NCBI RefSeq assembly: GCF_016406125.1
Contig: NZ_CP066339.1
Location: forward strand, 2,542,001-2,606,000
Source: Alicyclobacillus sp. SO9
GTDB taxonomy: Bacteria > Bacillota > Bacilli > Alicyclobacillales > Alicyclobacillaceae
Reading direction: 5' to 3'
Length of the DNA stretch: 64,000 bases
Shown: positions 33,875 through 43,415 of the stretch, one piece after another
Layout: every line of letters starts with the position of its first letter
How positions within the stretch are numbered: the first letter of the stretch is position 1
Notes under the pieces: model-generated
What the model saw: only the letters and a program-made list of their open reading frames with translations
Told to the model about the DNA's origin: nothing
Databases searched by the model: none
Made by a program: the position numbers and the translations under genes

Positions 33875-35464
33875 GTGAATATCTTTGGACATCCGTCTCG
33901 TGGGCGTACGGGACAGGCCCCATCATCGCAATCTCAGAACTCCGTTCAGACTGCAAAGACACCATTCCCGATACCGCCGAGAATCGACAAATTTAAGGAG
34001 GAACTGCTTGCACACTGGACAGACTGCGATGACTTTCGAACAAACGTTTTGGAATTGAACAATGGGAGTGAATACATCGTTGTCACGTGGTTGACGACGC
34101 TCGTGGACCGTCAACTCATTTCAAATGCAGTGTTCGAACCCATTACACAGTTTCTCTCGGCGTATGGCCGTGGACGTCCTGGCATAGATGAAGTCGAGAG
34201 GCGGCTGACAGTCCCCTCCGATCACCTTGCCAAAACAATGGAAGAAATACACCAAGCCATTAGCGAAGGCAAAGCGGTCATTTATGTTCATGGGCATAAG
34301 AATGCTCTGATGACCGATGTATCTCAAGTCCGCGGTCGTAATGTGGATGTTTCCCAAGGAGAGCCTGCCATTCAGGGACCACAAGCTGCGTTTATTGAAC
34401 AACTAGACGTTAACATTGCACAAGTACGGCGGATTGTGCGAGACGCTCGGCTCAAGATTAAATCATACCGTTACGGGGCCGTCACGCATACAAAGGTTTC
34501 CTTGTTGTACGTGGATGGCGTCACGAACAAGAACTACATTACCGAAACTCAAAGGCGTTTAGAAAACGTGAAGACGGATTCTGTGATTGATTCGAACCAT
34601 ATTCGGGAACTCATCCGTGACAGTGTATGGAGTCCTTTCCCTTTAATTGAAACCTCGGAACGACCTGATAAAATTGCCGCGGCCCTGTCCGAAGGGCGGA
34701 TTGTGCTCATTGTGGACGGAAGTCCCAATGCACTCATCATGCCGGTCGTTTTGTCTTCCCTGCTTACGGCTTCCGAAGACTACTACGGTCTGTTCGTCAT
34801 TGCCATGCCGATACGTATTTTGCGGCACATTATGTTTTGGACCTCTATTCTGCTTCCAAGTCTGTACGTGTCCCTCCTCACGTTTAATCAAGACCTTGTC
34901 CCTACGCCTCTTCTAATCAACCTAGAGGCACAGCACGAGGGAATTCCTTTCCCAACTCTGCTTGAAGCGCTCATCATGCAGTTTTCATTTGAGGCGTTGC
35001 GAGAAGCCGGTGTCCGGCTGCCACGTGCTGTAGGTCAGTCTGTCAGTATTGTCGGCGCTCTGATTATCGGTGAAGCAGCGGTGACCGCAGGATTGGTTTC
35101 ACCGGGAATGGTCATCGTTGTAGCCGCTACAGGTGTTGCGTCGTTCACACTCCCGGATTACAGCTTGGTCAATGCTGTTCGTGTCATACAATTTGTGTTT
35201 CTCCTGTGTGCAGGTTTTCTAGGTTTGTTTGGTGTCATGATTCTTGGTATTCTCCTGGTCTTGCATCTGTTGTCATTAAGGTCTTTAGCTGTACCCTACC
35301 TTGCACCTGTGGCACCGGGACAGCCTCAAGACTTCAAAGACGTTATTTTCAGGACCCCATTTTGGAACATGAAGACACGTCCTTCAATATATGCGCCTGA
35401 GGACAGGGTCCGGAGCCGTTCAGAAAACCCTATCAGTCATGCAAGAAGCCGGAAAAAGCCATGA
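33875..35464 (+). CDS. spore germination receptor subunit A (GerA family)
   Basis: 529 residues. A soluble N-terminal part (about 35-280) includes VSLLYVDGVTNKNYITETQRRLENVKTDSVIDSNHIRELI and IAAALSEGRIVLIVDGSPNALIMP; about five C-terminal membrane segments follow, with the hallmark EALREAGVRLPRAVGQSVSIVGALIIGEAAVTAGLVSPGMVIVVA. GerA-type proteins sit in the spore inner membrane and sense nutrient germinants. GTG start with GGGGAGAG upstream. First gene of an A-C-D-B receptor operon. Confidence 0.97.
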   Translation: MNIFGHPSRGRTGQAPSSQSQNSVQTAKTPFPIPPRIDKFKEELLAHWTDCDDFRTNVLELNNGSEYIVVTWLTTLVDRQLISNAVFEPITQFLSAYGRGRPGIDEVERRLTVPSDHLAKTMEEIHQAISEGKAVIYVHGHKNALMTDVSQVRGRNVDVSQGEPAIQGPQAAFIEQLDVNIAQVRRIVRDARLKIKSYRYGAVTHTKVSLLYVDGVTNKNYITETQRRLENVKTDSVIDSNHIRELIRDSVWSPFPLIETSERPDKIAAALSEGRIVLIVDGSPNALIMPVVLSSLLTASEDYYGLFVIAMPIRILRHIMFWTSILLPSLYVSLLTFNQDLVPTPLLINLEAQHEGIPFPTLLEALIMQFSFEALREAGVRLPRAVGQSVSIVGALIIGEAAVTAGLVSPGMVIVVAATGVASFTLPDYSLVNAVRVIQFVFLLCAGFLGLFGVMILGILLVLHLLSLRSLAVPYLAPVAPGQPQDFKDVIFRTPFWNMKTRPSIYAPEDRVRSRSENPISHARSRKKP

Positions 35465-36669
35465 AAGTGGGACGTGTGCTTGTCAGAAAATACAGTAGCA
35501 TGCTGGTGCTCCTGATTACTGTCATTGTATCGCTGGGACTTTCGGGATGCTTTGATGCGACCGAAGTGGAAAATTTGAATGTCGTAGCAGGCATTGGAGT
35601 GGATTTGCTGGAGACAAACAAAGTGCGTGTGACGCTTGAGGTATTTCGTCCAATCAAGTCCGGACAGAGTTCAACCGCGGAAACGGACAAAAGGCAGTCG
35701 TTCATCGTCTCCTCAACGGGAGATACGATTGAGGATGCGTTGTCCGTGTTGACGACCAGGTCTCCACGAAGACTGTACTACCCGCATAATGTTTTGTTCA
35801 TATTTGGAAAAAGCTACGCTGAAAACGGCTTAGACCGCGCCTTTGATTACCTTGAGCGAGACCGGGCATATCGTCGAAACAGTCTTCTTCTGATTGCAGA
35901 TAACACGGCCGCCGAAGTGTTGAAGGCCCGGTTCTTGAACCCACAGGTGACATCCCTTGGAATTCGTCAGTTGCTTGACATGATGAATTATGTATCAGAG
36001 GCATACAACACTGAACAATTGACGTTCTTGCGTCAGTATCTTGAGCCGGCTCACACTTCATCTGCTTGTGTGCTGGGTCTGAATGCCATGCGCATGCCCC
36101 AAGTTAGGGGATTGGGGTTGGTGAAAAAAGGGAAATTGGTCACCGTCTCTAAGGGTGCTGAACTGAAGGGATTGTTGTGGATGCTCGGTGAAACCAGGCA
36201 AGTTCCCATTACTGTTTCACTCAAAGGCGGTCATGCCTCTCATGAGAAGAGTACTGTTCGCTTATTAAGCACCTATCGCAACATACGTTGGAATACCTCC
36301 TCCCGGCTCCCGTCCGTTGATATTACAGTCACAGGAAGGGCCGAGGTCGATCACGTTGGAGGTTGCACAACTCTTACGCCAACTGTCATGCGGATGCTGG
36401 AAACCGCTGTTGACGATTATATGAAACGCCACATGACGGTCTCCATGGCCGCGATGCAATCAGAAGGCATCGATGGAGCTCAACTCGCAACCAGCTTGCA
36501 CAGGGTTAAGCCTCGGATGTGGAGAAGATATGCGTCTACTTGGGATACGGTGTATCCCGCTATCCCTGTTACCTTTCATGTTCATGTGAGTATACTCAAA
36601 ACTGGACTTGCTGGTAGACCACCGGTTGGAGCCTATTCTACACATGGCTCCTTGCCGCCAAATAAGTAG
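35461..36669 (+). CDS. spore germination receptor subunit C (Ger(x)C lipoprotein)
   Basis: 402 residues. A lipoprotein signal with lipobox LSGC near residue 30 is followed by FDATEVENLNVVAGIGVDLLETNKVRVTLEVFRP, the Ger(x)C opening, and ARFLNPQVTSLGIRQLLDM further on. Slightly longer C-terminal tail than average. It overlaps the A subunit by 4 bases (ATGA), implying coupled translation. Confidence 0.96.
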   Translation: MKVGRVLVRKYSSMLVLLITVIVSLGLSGCFDATEVENLNVVAGIGVDLLETNKVRVTLEVFRPIKSGQSSTAETDKRQSFIVSSTGDTIEDALSVLTTRSPRRLYYPHNVLFIFGKSYAENGLDRAFDYLERDRAYRRNSLLLIADNTAAEVLKARFLNPQVTSLGIRQLLDMMNYVSEAYNTEQLTFLRQYLEPAHTSSACVLGLNAMRMPQVRGLGLVKKGKLVTVSKGAELKGLLWMLGETRQVPITVSLKGGHASHEKSTVRLLSTYRNIRWNTSSRLPSVDITVTGRAEVDHVGGCTTLTPTVMRMLETAVDDYMKRHMTVSMAAMQSEGIDGAQLATSLHRVKPRMWRRYASTWDTVYPAIPVTFHVHVSILKTGLAGRPPVGAYSTHGSLPPNK

Positions 36670-36679
36670 GTGCCTCGAC

Positions 36680-36904
36680 ATGATTTGGGTGTTTGTGATG
36701 TATTTGGCTGGACAAGTTTTATTTTTTGTCGTCGAAAAGACGAGGCCTGAGAAAAAAGAGTGGATTGTGGTCGGGTGTTTGTGGTTCATATCGTTTGCAC
36801 TTTGTGTGACAATTCGATTTCATTTGTGGCCTCAAGTCGAGCCCCTGGGATGGCTGAAAATGCTCTTTGAGCCCCCTACTAATTGGCTTATGAAAAGGGT
36901 GTAA
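36680..36904 (+). CDS. small two-helix protein, likely germination receptor D subunit
   Basis: 74 residues with two membrane segments (IWVFVMYLAGQVLFFVV and IVVGCLWFISFALCVTI) joined by a short charged loop. It sits 10 bases after the C subunit and 4 bases before the B subunit. Two-helix proteins of 55-80 residues, called D subunits, occur in many Bacillus ger operons and modulate the receptor; the match here is by size, topology and position. AGGTG precedes the ATG. Confidence 0.8.
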   Translation: MIWVFVMYLAGQVLFFVVEKTRPEKKEWIVVGCLWFISFALCVTIRFHLWPQVEPLGWLKMLFEPPTNWLMKRV

Positions 36905-36908
36905 ATCA

Positions 36909-38012
36909 ATGAAAACACAGGTTTCGCGAACCCAATTTCGGTATCTTATGTTATGGCTGATTATGGGCACAGGCATCCTGACCATGCCTTTGGCAATTGC
37001 AAATTTCACGGTTCATGACGGATGGATTGCCTCGCTGCTCTTTATTCTGGGTACAGGAGCGGCAGCACTTATTGTCAAGGTGTTTACCAATTATTTTCCG
37101 TCCCAAAGCTTGACGGAGGCATTGATTGAATCATTTGGCCCCTGGCTAGGACGCGTCTTCGGTTTATGGCTCCTTTTTTGGCTGCTGAATCAAGCAGCTT
37201 TGATGGCCAGGCAGTTTCTCGTATTTGCAGGAATTACAATTCTGCCAAAGACACCGGAGCCGTTGATTGCTGGCGTATTTTTTATCCCCATCGCGTACGC
37301 CGTTTTTTCAGGGATGGAAGTGATTGCGCGCTTCGCACAGTTTGTCACCCCATTATCCTTTCTCGTAGTGCTTTTTATTACTGGGTTGATTGTTCCGACA
37401 ATGCATCCGGATATGTTATTACCGATCCTTGGCGATGGCTGGAGCCCGGTATTTCGGGCCGCCATACAGCCAACTGTTGCATTTGCGTTGCAGTTGGTCA
37501 CCGCACTGGAACTTGTACCGCATTTGAAGCAGCCGGAAAAAGCCGCAATGGATATTGTGTGGATTGGTATCGTCATTACGCTTTTCCTGGCCATGATTGA
37601 GGTACTGATTATCTCGGTTTTGGGACTGACAGCCAACTACCTTCAGTATCCAATTCTTGAAGTGGTGCGCGGCATACGAATTGGGAGATTTATTCAGCGT
37701 TTTGATACCTTGTACGTACTCGGAATCATTTCTGTGATTTTTCTCAAGGTGTCTCTTTATCAGTACTGTTTTACTTCTTCCCTCAAGACCTTCACAAATG
37801 CTCCTTCACTGCGGAATTTGACCCTCGGGTCAGTGGCGGTCACCGGCGCAGCGTCGTTGTACCTGTGGCGTGACAGTGTCGAACTCTCCCACTACATGCT
37901 GTTTGTGACGCCAGCCTACTTTGGGATGACTTTAACCGTTCTGCCCCTTGGAGCAGTCTTGGCGAAACAAGTAAGAAATCGCGTTCGAAACTCGATTCGG
38001 GGTTATTCATGA
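36909..38012 (+). CDS. spore germination receptor subunit B (GerAB/ArcD family)
   Basis: 367 residues with ten membrane segments. The opening SRTQFRYLMLWLIMGTGILTMPLAIANFTVHDGWIASLLFILG and the LMARQFLVFAGITILPKTPE region are typical of the endospore germination permease branch of the APC superfamily. GerB subunits bind the germinant amino acid or sugar. Last gene of the operon; its stop overlaps the end of the convergent IscA-like gene by 10 bases. Confidence 0.96.
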   Translation: MKTQVSRTQFRYLMLWLIMGTGILTMPLAIANFTVHDGWIASLLFILGTGAAALIVKVFTNYFPSQSLTEALIESFGPWLGRVFGLWLLFWLLNQAALMARQFLVFAGITILPKTPEPLIAGVFFIPIAYAVFSGMEVIARFAQFVTPLSFLVVLFITGLIVPTMHPDMLLPILGDGWSPVFRAAIQPTVAFALQLVTALELVPHLKQPEKAAMDIVWIGIVITLFLAMIEVLIISVLGLTANYLQYPILEVVRGIRIGRFIQRFDTLYVLGIISVIFLKVSLYQYCFTSSLKTFTNAPSLRNLTLGSVAVTGAASLYLWRDSVELSHYMLFVTPAYFGMTLTVLPLGAVLAKQVRNRVRNSIRGYS

Positions 38013-38302
38013 TGGTGATGACTTGAATTTGGGTTCACGATGCTCCATTCGTCCTTATCCGGATTGTAGTCAACCTCGATGTTCCGAAGGAACTTTTCGT
38101 TTTTCTCCAAAAGAACCTCTACCCCCGTATTGGTCGTCACAAGCTCATCCGTCTCCTTTTGGTAATCGAGCCCCAATCCGTAGTGTGCGTGATCTCCATG
38201 GGCGTGTCCGACAAATACTCTGAACTTCAGTTGCTTGTCGTCTTCATTTTCAAGAATTTCTTTCAGCTTGGTTGTCGCCGCTTCACTCATTTTGCATTCC
38301 AT
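38003..38302 (-). CDS. HesB/IscA-like protein without Fe-S cysteines
   Basis: 99 residues. KMSEAATTKLKEILENEDDKQLKFRVFVGHAHGDHAHYGLGLDYQKETDELV follows the HesB/IscA (iron-sulphur biosynthesis) domain pattern. The C-terminal C-x-C of IscA is absent and is replaced by a His-rich tail (SSHHHHE); further histidines (GHAHGDHAHYG) could bind metal. Only one cysteine (near the N-terminus) remains. ATG 38302 is set by GGAGGAG; a longer frame runs to 38410. Confidence 0.82.
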   Translation of the reverse strand: MECKMSEAATTKLKEILENEDDKQLKFRVFVGHAHGDHAHYGLGLDYQKETDELVTTNTGVEVLLEKNEKFLRNIEVDYNPDKDEWSIVNPNSSHHHHE

Positions 38303-38358
38303 ATGACAGTCTCCTCCAATTGGTTTCGCGTCTGCGTGTTTTAGGGGCTGTGAACCTG

Positions 38359-38997
38359 TCACCGCAGGAGGTCGAGAAAGTGAGTCAGGACCTTGGCGGT
38401 TAAGCCCCACACAACAAAATCATCGAATTGATAAAAGTATTGTACCTGTGTATCCGTTCGAAAGGGATAAGCCCGTCCGTTCGGAATCAGGTGGAACGGA
38501 AAATCTTCGGGAAACTCAGGTTGTAAGTGAACGCGATACATGTCCGGCTCATGTTCGAGTAGAGTCTGCAAGGGAACCGACAGAATGTTCGCAACCTCTT
38601 TGGGATTAGGTCGAAGAATTGCGTCATCTGGGAGAAAACCCACATACGGATACACGAGCAGGCCAGAAGATGCCGGGAAGATGTCCAGTGAACCAAGCAC
38701 TCGTATGGTGTCTTGGTTTATACCCAGTTCCTCGCCCGTTTCACGCACAGCCGCATGTAATTGACTCCGGTCTGTCGCTTCGACATGTCCTCCGGGGAAA
38801 GAGATTTCTCCGGGCTGACGGCGAAGGCTAAACGACCTTCGCTCAAACAATACATGCAGCACTCCTTGTTGTTGCTTCAGGGCGACCAGAACAGCAGTCT
38901 CAACAGCTCGATGATAGCCTAAAAAGCCGGCATTTCGGTTTCTTAAAACATCAGAAATACCCGAGACTGTGTACCTGGCAGTGCTTTCGTTCCTCAT
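38359..38997 (-). CDS. Nudix hydrolase (CoA pyrophosphatase-like)
   Basis: 212 residues. The Nudix box GGHVEATDRSQLHAAVRETGEELG occupies about 69-92, preceded by RRSFSLRRQPGEISFPGG, which matches the NudL/CoA pyrophosphatase signature. It would hydrolyse CoA or a nucleoside diphosphate derivative. It lies downstream of the repeat array and ferredoxin genes on the same strand. Confidence 0.93.
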   Translation of the reverse strand: MRNESTARYTVSGISDVLRNRNAGFLGYHRAVETAVLVALKQQQGVLHVLFERRSFSLRRQPGEISFPGGHVEATDRSQLHAAVRETGEELGINQDTIRVLGSLDIFPASSGLLVYPYVGFLPDDAILRPNPKEVANILSVPLQTLLEHEPDMYRVHLQPEFPEDFPFHLIPNGRAYPFRTDTQVQYFYQFDDFVVWGLTAKVLTHFLDLLR

Positions 38998-39150
38998 GAT
39001 TCACCTCGTTAGCTGCTTCAGTTCGGTGTTGCTAACCGGGATATGTACAGAAACTCTATCTGCATAGTACTCCAGAGACACTACAGGTGCCAAGTTTTCG
39101 CAATTTCGAGCTAAACAGATAACATGTCTTGCACCACAGATACCAGAACT

Positions 39151-39316
39151 AGAAAACTGGGACGGCTGTAAGAGCCATCCCGCAATTTAAGAAAACTGGG
39201 ACGGCTGTAAAAGCCCATCCCGCAATTCAAGAAAACTGGGATGGCCGTAAAAGCCCATCCCGCAATTCAAGAAAACTGGGATGGCCGTAAAAGCCCATCC
39301 CGCAATTCAAGAAAAC
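39151..39316. repeat. tandem 40-bp hairpin-forming repeats
   Basis: Four units (starts near 39151, 39191, 39231, 39271; periods 39, 40 and 40 bases) and a truncated fifth at 39311. Each has the form GAAAACTGGGAYGGC-YGTAAAAG-CCCATCCCGCAATTC. Within each unit GGGATGG pairs with CCATCCC, so every copy can form a stem-loop. The last two full units are identical. There are no unique spacers, so this is not a CRISPR array. It lies between the ferredoxin and Nudix genes. Confidence 0.9.
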
Positions 39317-39354
39317 CCTGGCGTGTCGGTCAGTTGCGCTGGTGACCGGACTGC

Positions 39355-39594
39355 CTATGTCTCCTCAAAAAAATCCCTGTTCTTTGCAATCCACTCTTCT
39401 TCCTCTTCCGGTACGAATTCCTCCTGGAAGATGGCAGACACAGGACACACTGGTTCACACGCACCGCAGTCGATGCAGACATCGGGATTGATGAGATAGG
39501 TGTCTCCGCCGTCTTGAATGGCATCGACAGGACATACTTCCACGCAGTCTGCAGCCTTTTCGCCAATACATGGTGACGTGATAATAAAGGCCAC
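39355..39594 (-). CDS. fer: ferredoxin, 7Fe (3Fe-4S/4Fe-4S) type
   Basis: 79 residues. Cysteines occur as C9-x7-C17-x3-CP (PCIGEKAADCVEVCPVDAI) and C-x2-C-x2-C-x3-CP (CIDCGACEPVCPVSAI), the 7Fe pattern of Bacillus ferredoxin. The C-terminus is acidic (EEFVPEEEEEW). It carries low-potential electrons between cytosolic enzymes. GTG start with GGGAGGA upstream. Confidence 0.96.
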   Translation of the reverse strand: MAFIITSPCIGEKAADCVEVCPVDAIQDGGDTYLINPDVCIDCGACEPVCPVSAIFQEEFVPEEEEEWIAKNRDFFEET

Positions 39595-39756
39595 TTTTGG
39601 TCCTCCCTTCTACCGCACTCTGTCACGGTCCGCAGGTTTGGGATGCTCTCTGCCTGCTTGAGTTAATTGTTGCAAATACTAAAAAAGACTGCCTTGACCA
39701 GCGTCAAGTTACAGTCTCTTTCTGTTTTTCCATCTCGTGTTTTCAACAACAATTCG

Positions 39757-41157
39757 CTAACGGCGGTAATACTGGCCCCACGACCGCTCCGAGTACCGAG
39801 CACTATATTTGCGCTTGCGTCGACGTCGACTGCGTCTTATAAAGGCGAGAATGACCAGCGCACCTGCAACACTTGCAATGACCCATCTCCACCAGTGAAA
39901 GTGGAAGTTCCATGCATTGCGAGGGTAGTGTGTTTTTGGGATGGAGTGTGGCGGCAGGACAAGGGGATCGGATGCAACGACAGAACCGCCTTTCAAAAAC
40001 TCCAACTTCCCAATTTGACCAGTGCTCGGGTCTGCACTACCGATATGAGGATTGAAGACTAACTTCTTTGACGAGTAGAGGGATTGATTTTTTAACACCG
40101 TCGCCATCATTGTTTTACCGGCAAGGACAGGCAACTGTTTCCCCGTTTTGGAAAGACTTAAATGACTGACTACAGTTCCCTTTTTTACAATGTCAACTGT
40201 TTTGTAATTTTTAAAGGCGTAATTCAACAAATTCGTTGCGTCACTGTCAATCTCCCGGTTCAACGGAGCGTCCAGTAATACCGTTAAAAAAGTCTGATTA
40301 CCACGCGTTGCCGCAACAGCCAACGTTTCGTGGGCAACACTTGTGTACCCTGTTTTCACTCCAATAGCACCTGGATAGGAGAAAAGCATAGAGTTGATGT
40401 TTACGAGGTTTCGGTGCCATTTTTCTCCGTTCCACTGAAAATGACGCGTGCGAACGATCTTCCTGAACAAAGGCTCCTGCATCGCTGCACGGGTTATTAC
40501 GGCCATATCGTAGGCAGTGGTAACGTGACGGGGATTCGGTAATCCACTGGGATTGACAAAGTGAGTGTGATTGGCACCAAGTGAATGCGCCTCTTGGTTC
40601 ATGAGTTTCGCAAAGCCGGGAATGCTTCCTCCATAGTTCTGTGCGATAACCACCGCGGCATCATTGGCGGAATTCAGCAACATTCCGTAAAGTAATTTCT
40701 GAAGCGGTTCTTGTTCCCCGGGCACGAGGTACAACTTATCAGGGGGTTGCTCTGTCGCCAGTTTGCTGGCTGTTAATTCATCAGTGAGATGCCCTTTTTG
40801 CATGGCAATCAGAGCAGTCATTATTTTCGTCAGGCTTGCTGGGTAATGAGTCACCTGCGGATTTTTTGCATAAACAATCGTTCCAGTTGTTAAGTCCATG
40901 ACCACAGCTGCTTGGGAAACAATGTGTGGAGGATGAGGCGCTTTCGTGGCAATCATGGGGACGCCGTTCTTCAGTGTCTGATTGACCACCACAGACTGAT
41001 GAAACGAATTGGACTGTACAGATGTCGGTTTAGTCGTCACATCTGCATAATTTGGAGAGCACAACAGGGACAGGCTCAATAGTCCTGACCCTGCTGCAAG
41101 CGCACCCCATCGCATCGCCTTATTTCGAATTTTCCATGTATGAGTTCGTCTCGTCAT
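39757..41157 (-). CDS. D-alanyl-D-alanine carboxypeptidase (PBP5/DacF-like)
   Basis: 466 residues. A signal peptide (about 1-38), then SLTK (near 108), SAN in LLNSANDAAVV and KTG in VKTGYTSVAHETL form the three catalytic motifs of low-molecular-mass penicillin-binding proteins. A C-terminal membrane segment (WVIASVAGALVILAFI) ends in an Arg/Lys-rich tail, replacing the usual amphipathic helix anchor. It trims peptidoglycan stem peptides. ATG 41157 and TTG 41160 both follow AAGGAG; ATG chosen. Confidence 0.93.
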   Translation of the reverse strand: MTRRTHTWKIRNKAMRWGALAAGSGLLSLSLLCSPNYADVTTKPTSVQSNSFHQSVVVNQTLKNGVPMIATKAPHPPHIVSQAAVVMDLTTGTIVYAKNPQVTHYPASLTKIMTALIAMQKGHLTDELTASKLATEQPPDKLYLVPGEQEPLQKLLYGMLLNSANDAAVVIAQNYGGSIPGFAKLMNQEAHSLGANHTHFVNPSGLPNPRHVTTAYDMAVITRAAMQEPLFRKIVRTRHFQWNGEKWHRNLVNINSMLFSYPGAIGVKTGYTSVAHETLAVAATRGNQTFLTVLLDAPLNREIDSDATNLLNYAFKNYKTVDIVKKGTVVSHLSLSKTGKQLPVLAGKTMMATVLKNQSLYSSKKLVFNPHIGSADPSTGQIGKLEFLKGGSVVASDPLVLPPHSIPKTHYPRNAWNFHFHWWRWVIASVAGALVILAFIRRSRRRRKRKYSARYSERSWGQYYRR

Positions 41158-41263
41158 CAAGCTGGTGTCTCCTTCGTTCGAGTCGGAACTATTATATATC
41201 CTGAATCTGTTTATGACGAGGGATGAATCTTCCTAATTTTCGACGAAATATCAGATTTTCTAC

Positions 41264-43144
41264 CTAATTTACGACGGATGTCCTCTCCTTTGATTCCTTC
41301 AGGGATGTCATGAAGGTTTCATACCACACAATAAATACAAAAATGGTCCAGATTTTTCTTGAATAGTCTCCTTTTCCTGCAAGATGTAAATCAAACAGTT
41401 TTTTTGCGTAACGTTTGTCCAGGACCTGTCCTGCGGATTGCGAGTCCAGTGTGCTGCCGATGTAGTCTTTGAGGGTGTTTGAAATCCAATAGCTTGTTGG
41501 AGTTGCGAATCCGAGTTTCTTACGATCAAACACATTTGGCGGCAATTTGCTTTGAAAGGCTTGGCGTAAAATCCATTTGGTTGTTCCGCCAGCAATCCGG
41601 TAATGGGCCGGAATCTTGCTTGCTTGGGCAAAAACTTCTTTGTCCAAAAACGGTACACGCAACTCCAGTGAATGGGCCATGGTTGTCTTATCAGCCTTCA
41701 TCAGAATATCCCCGGGCAGCCATGTGTTCATATCGACATACTGCATGCGCGTAATGTCATCCTGAAATTTGGTATGTTCATACAAAGCCTGCACACGCTC
41801 GAATGAGTCTGCAAATTGTGCAGCACCAGGCACGATGTTTCGCTTGTCTGCTTCTGAGAAAATCTTTGCGTTGCCAAGGAAACGCTGTGGCAACGGAGTG
41901 GCCGCACGAAGTAAGAAGTTTCGACCCTTCATTCCTTCGGGAATCAATCCAGCCATGGTTTGCAAACTCTGGCGCACGCCTGCAGGCATGCGATTAAATG
42001 CCTCCAAAGATACGGGCTCATGATAGATGGGATAGCCGCCGAACAGTTCGTCCGCGCCCTCCCCCGACAACAATACTTTCACGTAATTTCTCGCGTACTT
42101 ACTGACAAAGTACAACCCAAGTGCACTTGGGTCTGCGATGGGTTCGTCAAGATGGAATACAAACCGTTCCATTTCGTTCATGATGTCGCGAGCGTCGACA
42201 GTCACTGTATGATGTTTTGTACCGAGCCATCTAGCCGTATGCGCGGCCATGTCCCACTCGTTCTGCGTCCCGCCTTCGAACCCAACAGTGAATGTATGTA
42301 ATTCCTTCTGTCTGTCGGCAAGCAAAGATGCAATAATCGACGAATCAATTCCGCCCGACAAGAGAGAACCCACGGGTACATCAGCAATGCTGTGATGTTC
42401 TACGGAATCTTCTAGGGCTCTTTGGATACCGTCGATGCCTTCACCGGCTGTTATACTCTCATCTGAATCGAACATTGGATCAAAGTACCGTTCAACCTTG
42501 GCTTTTCCCTGTTCAAACTTCAGGTATGATCCCGGAGGTATTTTGTAGATCCCGTCAAATAATGAATCGGGATCGGGTACGTATTGATAAGTGAGAAAAT
42601 CCCACAGAGATTGAGAACTAATGGATGGCGCTGAGTCTCTCCCCTTGAGAAGACCTTTGATTTCCGACGCGAAAGAAATATTGCCTGCGGTTTCCGAATA
42701 GTAGAGTGGTTTAATGCCGAAGTAGTCACGGATGAGATACAAGATATCCTCTCTTTCATCGTAGATGGCGATAGCAAACATACCGCGCAGTCTCTTGATA
42801 AAAGAAATTCCGTGCTCTTCATATAAATGAGAAATGACCTCGCCGTCCGCCTCAGAGTGAAGGGCGTGGCCGTATTGCAACAATTCTATGCGTAGAGACT
42901 GATAATTATAAATTTCTCCGTTGAAGACGACGTGAACGTTATGCGCTTCGTTGTGGAAGGGCTGATGTCCAGCGTTGATGTCGATGATGGAAAGCCTGCG
43001 AAAAGCCATGCCAAAACAGCCGTTGATATACCAACCGGCCTCATCAGGTCCCCGGTGGATGATCTCCTGACTCATGGCTTCCAACCTGTCTACTTGAACA
43101 GGACGGCTCTTGTCTATGTTCAAAATTCCTACAAATCCGCACAC
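41264..43144 (-). CDS. asnB: asparagine synthetase (glutamine-hydrolysing)
   Basis: 626 residues. The mature N-terminus MCGFVGIL exposes Cys2 as the glutaminase nucleophile; GEIYNYQSLR follows in the amidotransferase domain. The synthetase domain carries the ATP-binding LLSGGIDSSIIASLL near residue 260 and SGEGADELFGGYP near residue 370. It makes asparagine from aspartate, ATP and glutamine. GTG start with AAGGAG. Single gene. Confidence 0.97.
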   Translation of the reverse strand: MCGFVGILNIDKSRPVQVDRLEAMSQEIIHRGPDEAGWYINGCFGMAFRRLSIIDINAGHQPFHNEAHNVHVVFNGEIYNYQSLRIELLQYGHALHSEADGEVISHLYEEHGISFIKRLRGMFAIAIYDEREDILYLIRDYFGIKPLYYSETAGNISFASEIKGLLKGRDSAPSISSQSLWDFLTYQYVPDPDSLFDGIYKIPPGSYLKFEQGKAKVERYFDPMFDSDESITAGEGIDGIQRALEDSVEHHSIADVPVGSLLSGGIDSSIIASLLADRQKELHTFTVGFEGGTQNEWDMAAHTARWLGTKHHTVTVDARDIMNEMERFVFHLDEPIADPSALGLYFVSKYARNYVKVLLSGEGADELFGGYPIYHEPVSLEAFNRMPAGVRQSLQTMAGLIPEGMKGRNFLLRAATPLPQRFLGNAKIFSEADKRNIVPGAAQFADSFERVQALYEHTKFQDDITRMQYVDMNTWLPGDILMKADKTTMAHSLELRVPFLDKEVFAQASKIPAHYRIAGGTTKWILRQAFQSKLPPNVFDRKKLGFATPTSYWISNTLKDYIGSTLDSQSAGQVLDKRYAKKLFDLHLAGKGDYSRKIWTIFVFIVWYETFMTSLKESKERTSVVN

Positions 43145-43415
43145 TGGAAACGCTCCTTCTATGGTTGTTAGTGTCTATTCAACGAAAAATATTTCAAAAA
43201 AGACTCAATGCGATACTACATCTCCAGCCCGGTTTCGTCCATGTACCAGCACATGCATCGGATTATAGTGAAAATGATGGTCTATTGAAAAATGAAAGGA
43301 ACTCTAAAGTGATTTGATCTTCATTTGATGATTGCTTGGTACTTATAGTGGCATTAGGCCTTCCGTGTTGCGAAGGCAAATCAACAGACAAACCGGGTAA
43401 GGGGGTTCGAACTGA

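Noticed and set aside
39151..39316. CRISPR array
   Set aside because: Units are contiguous with no variable spacers and there are no cas genes; it is a plain tandem repeat.
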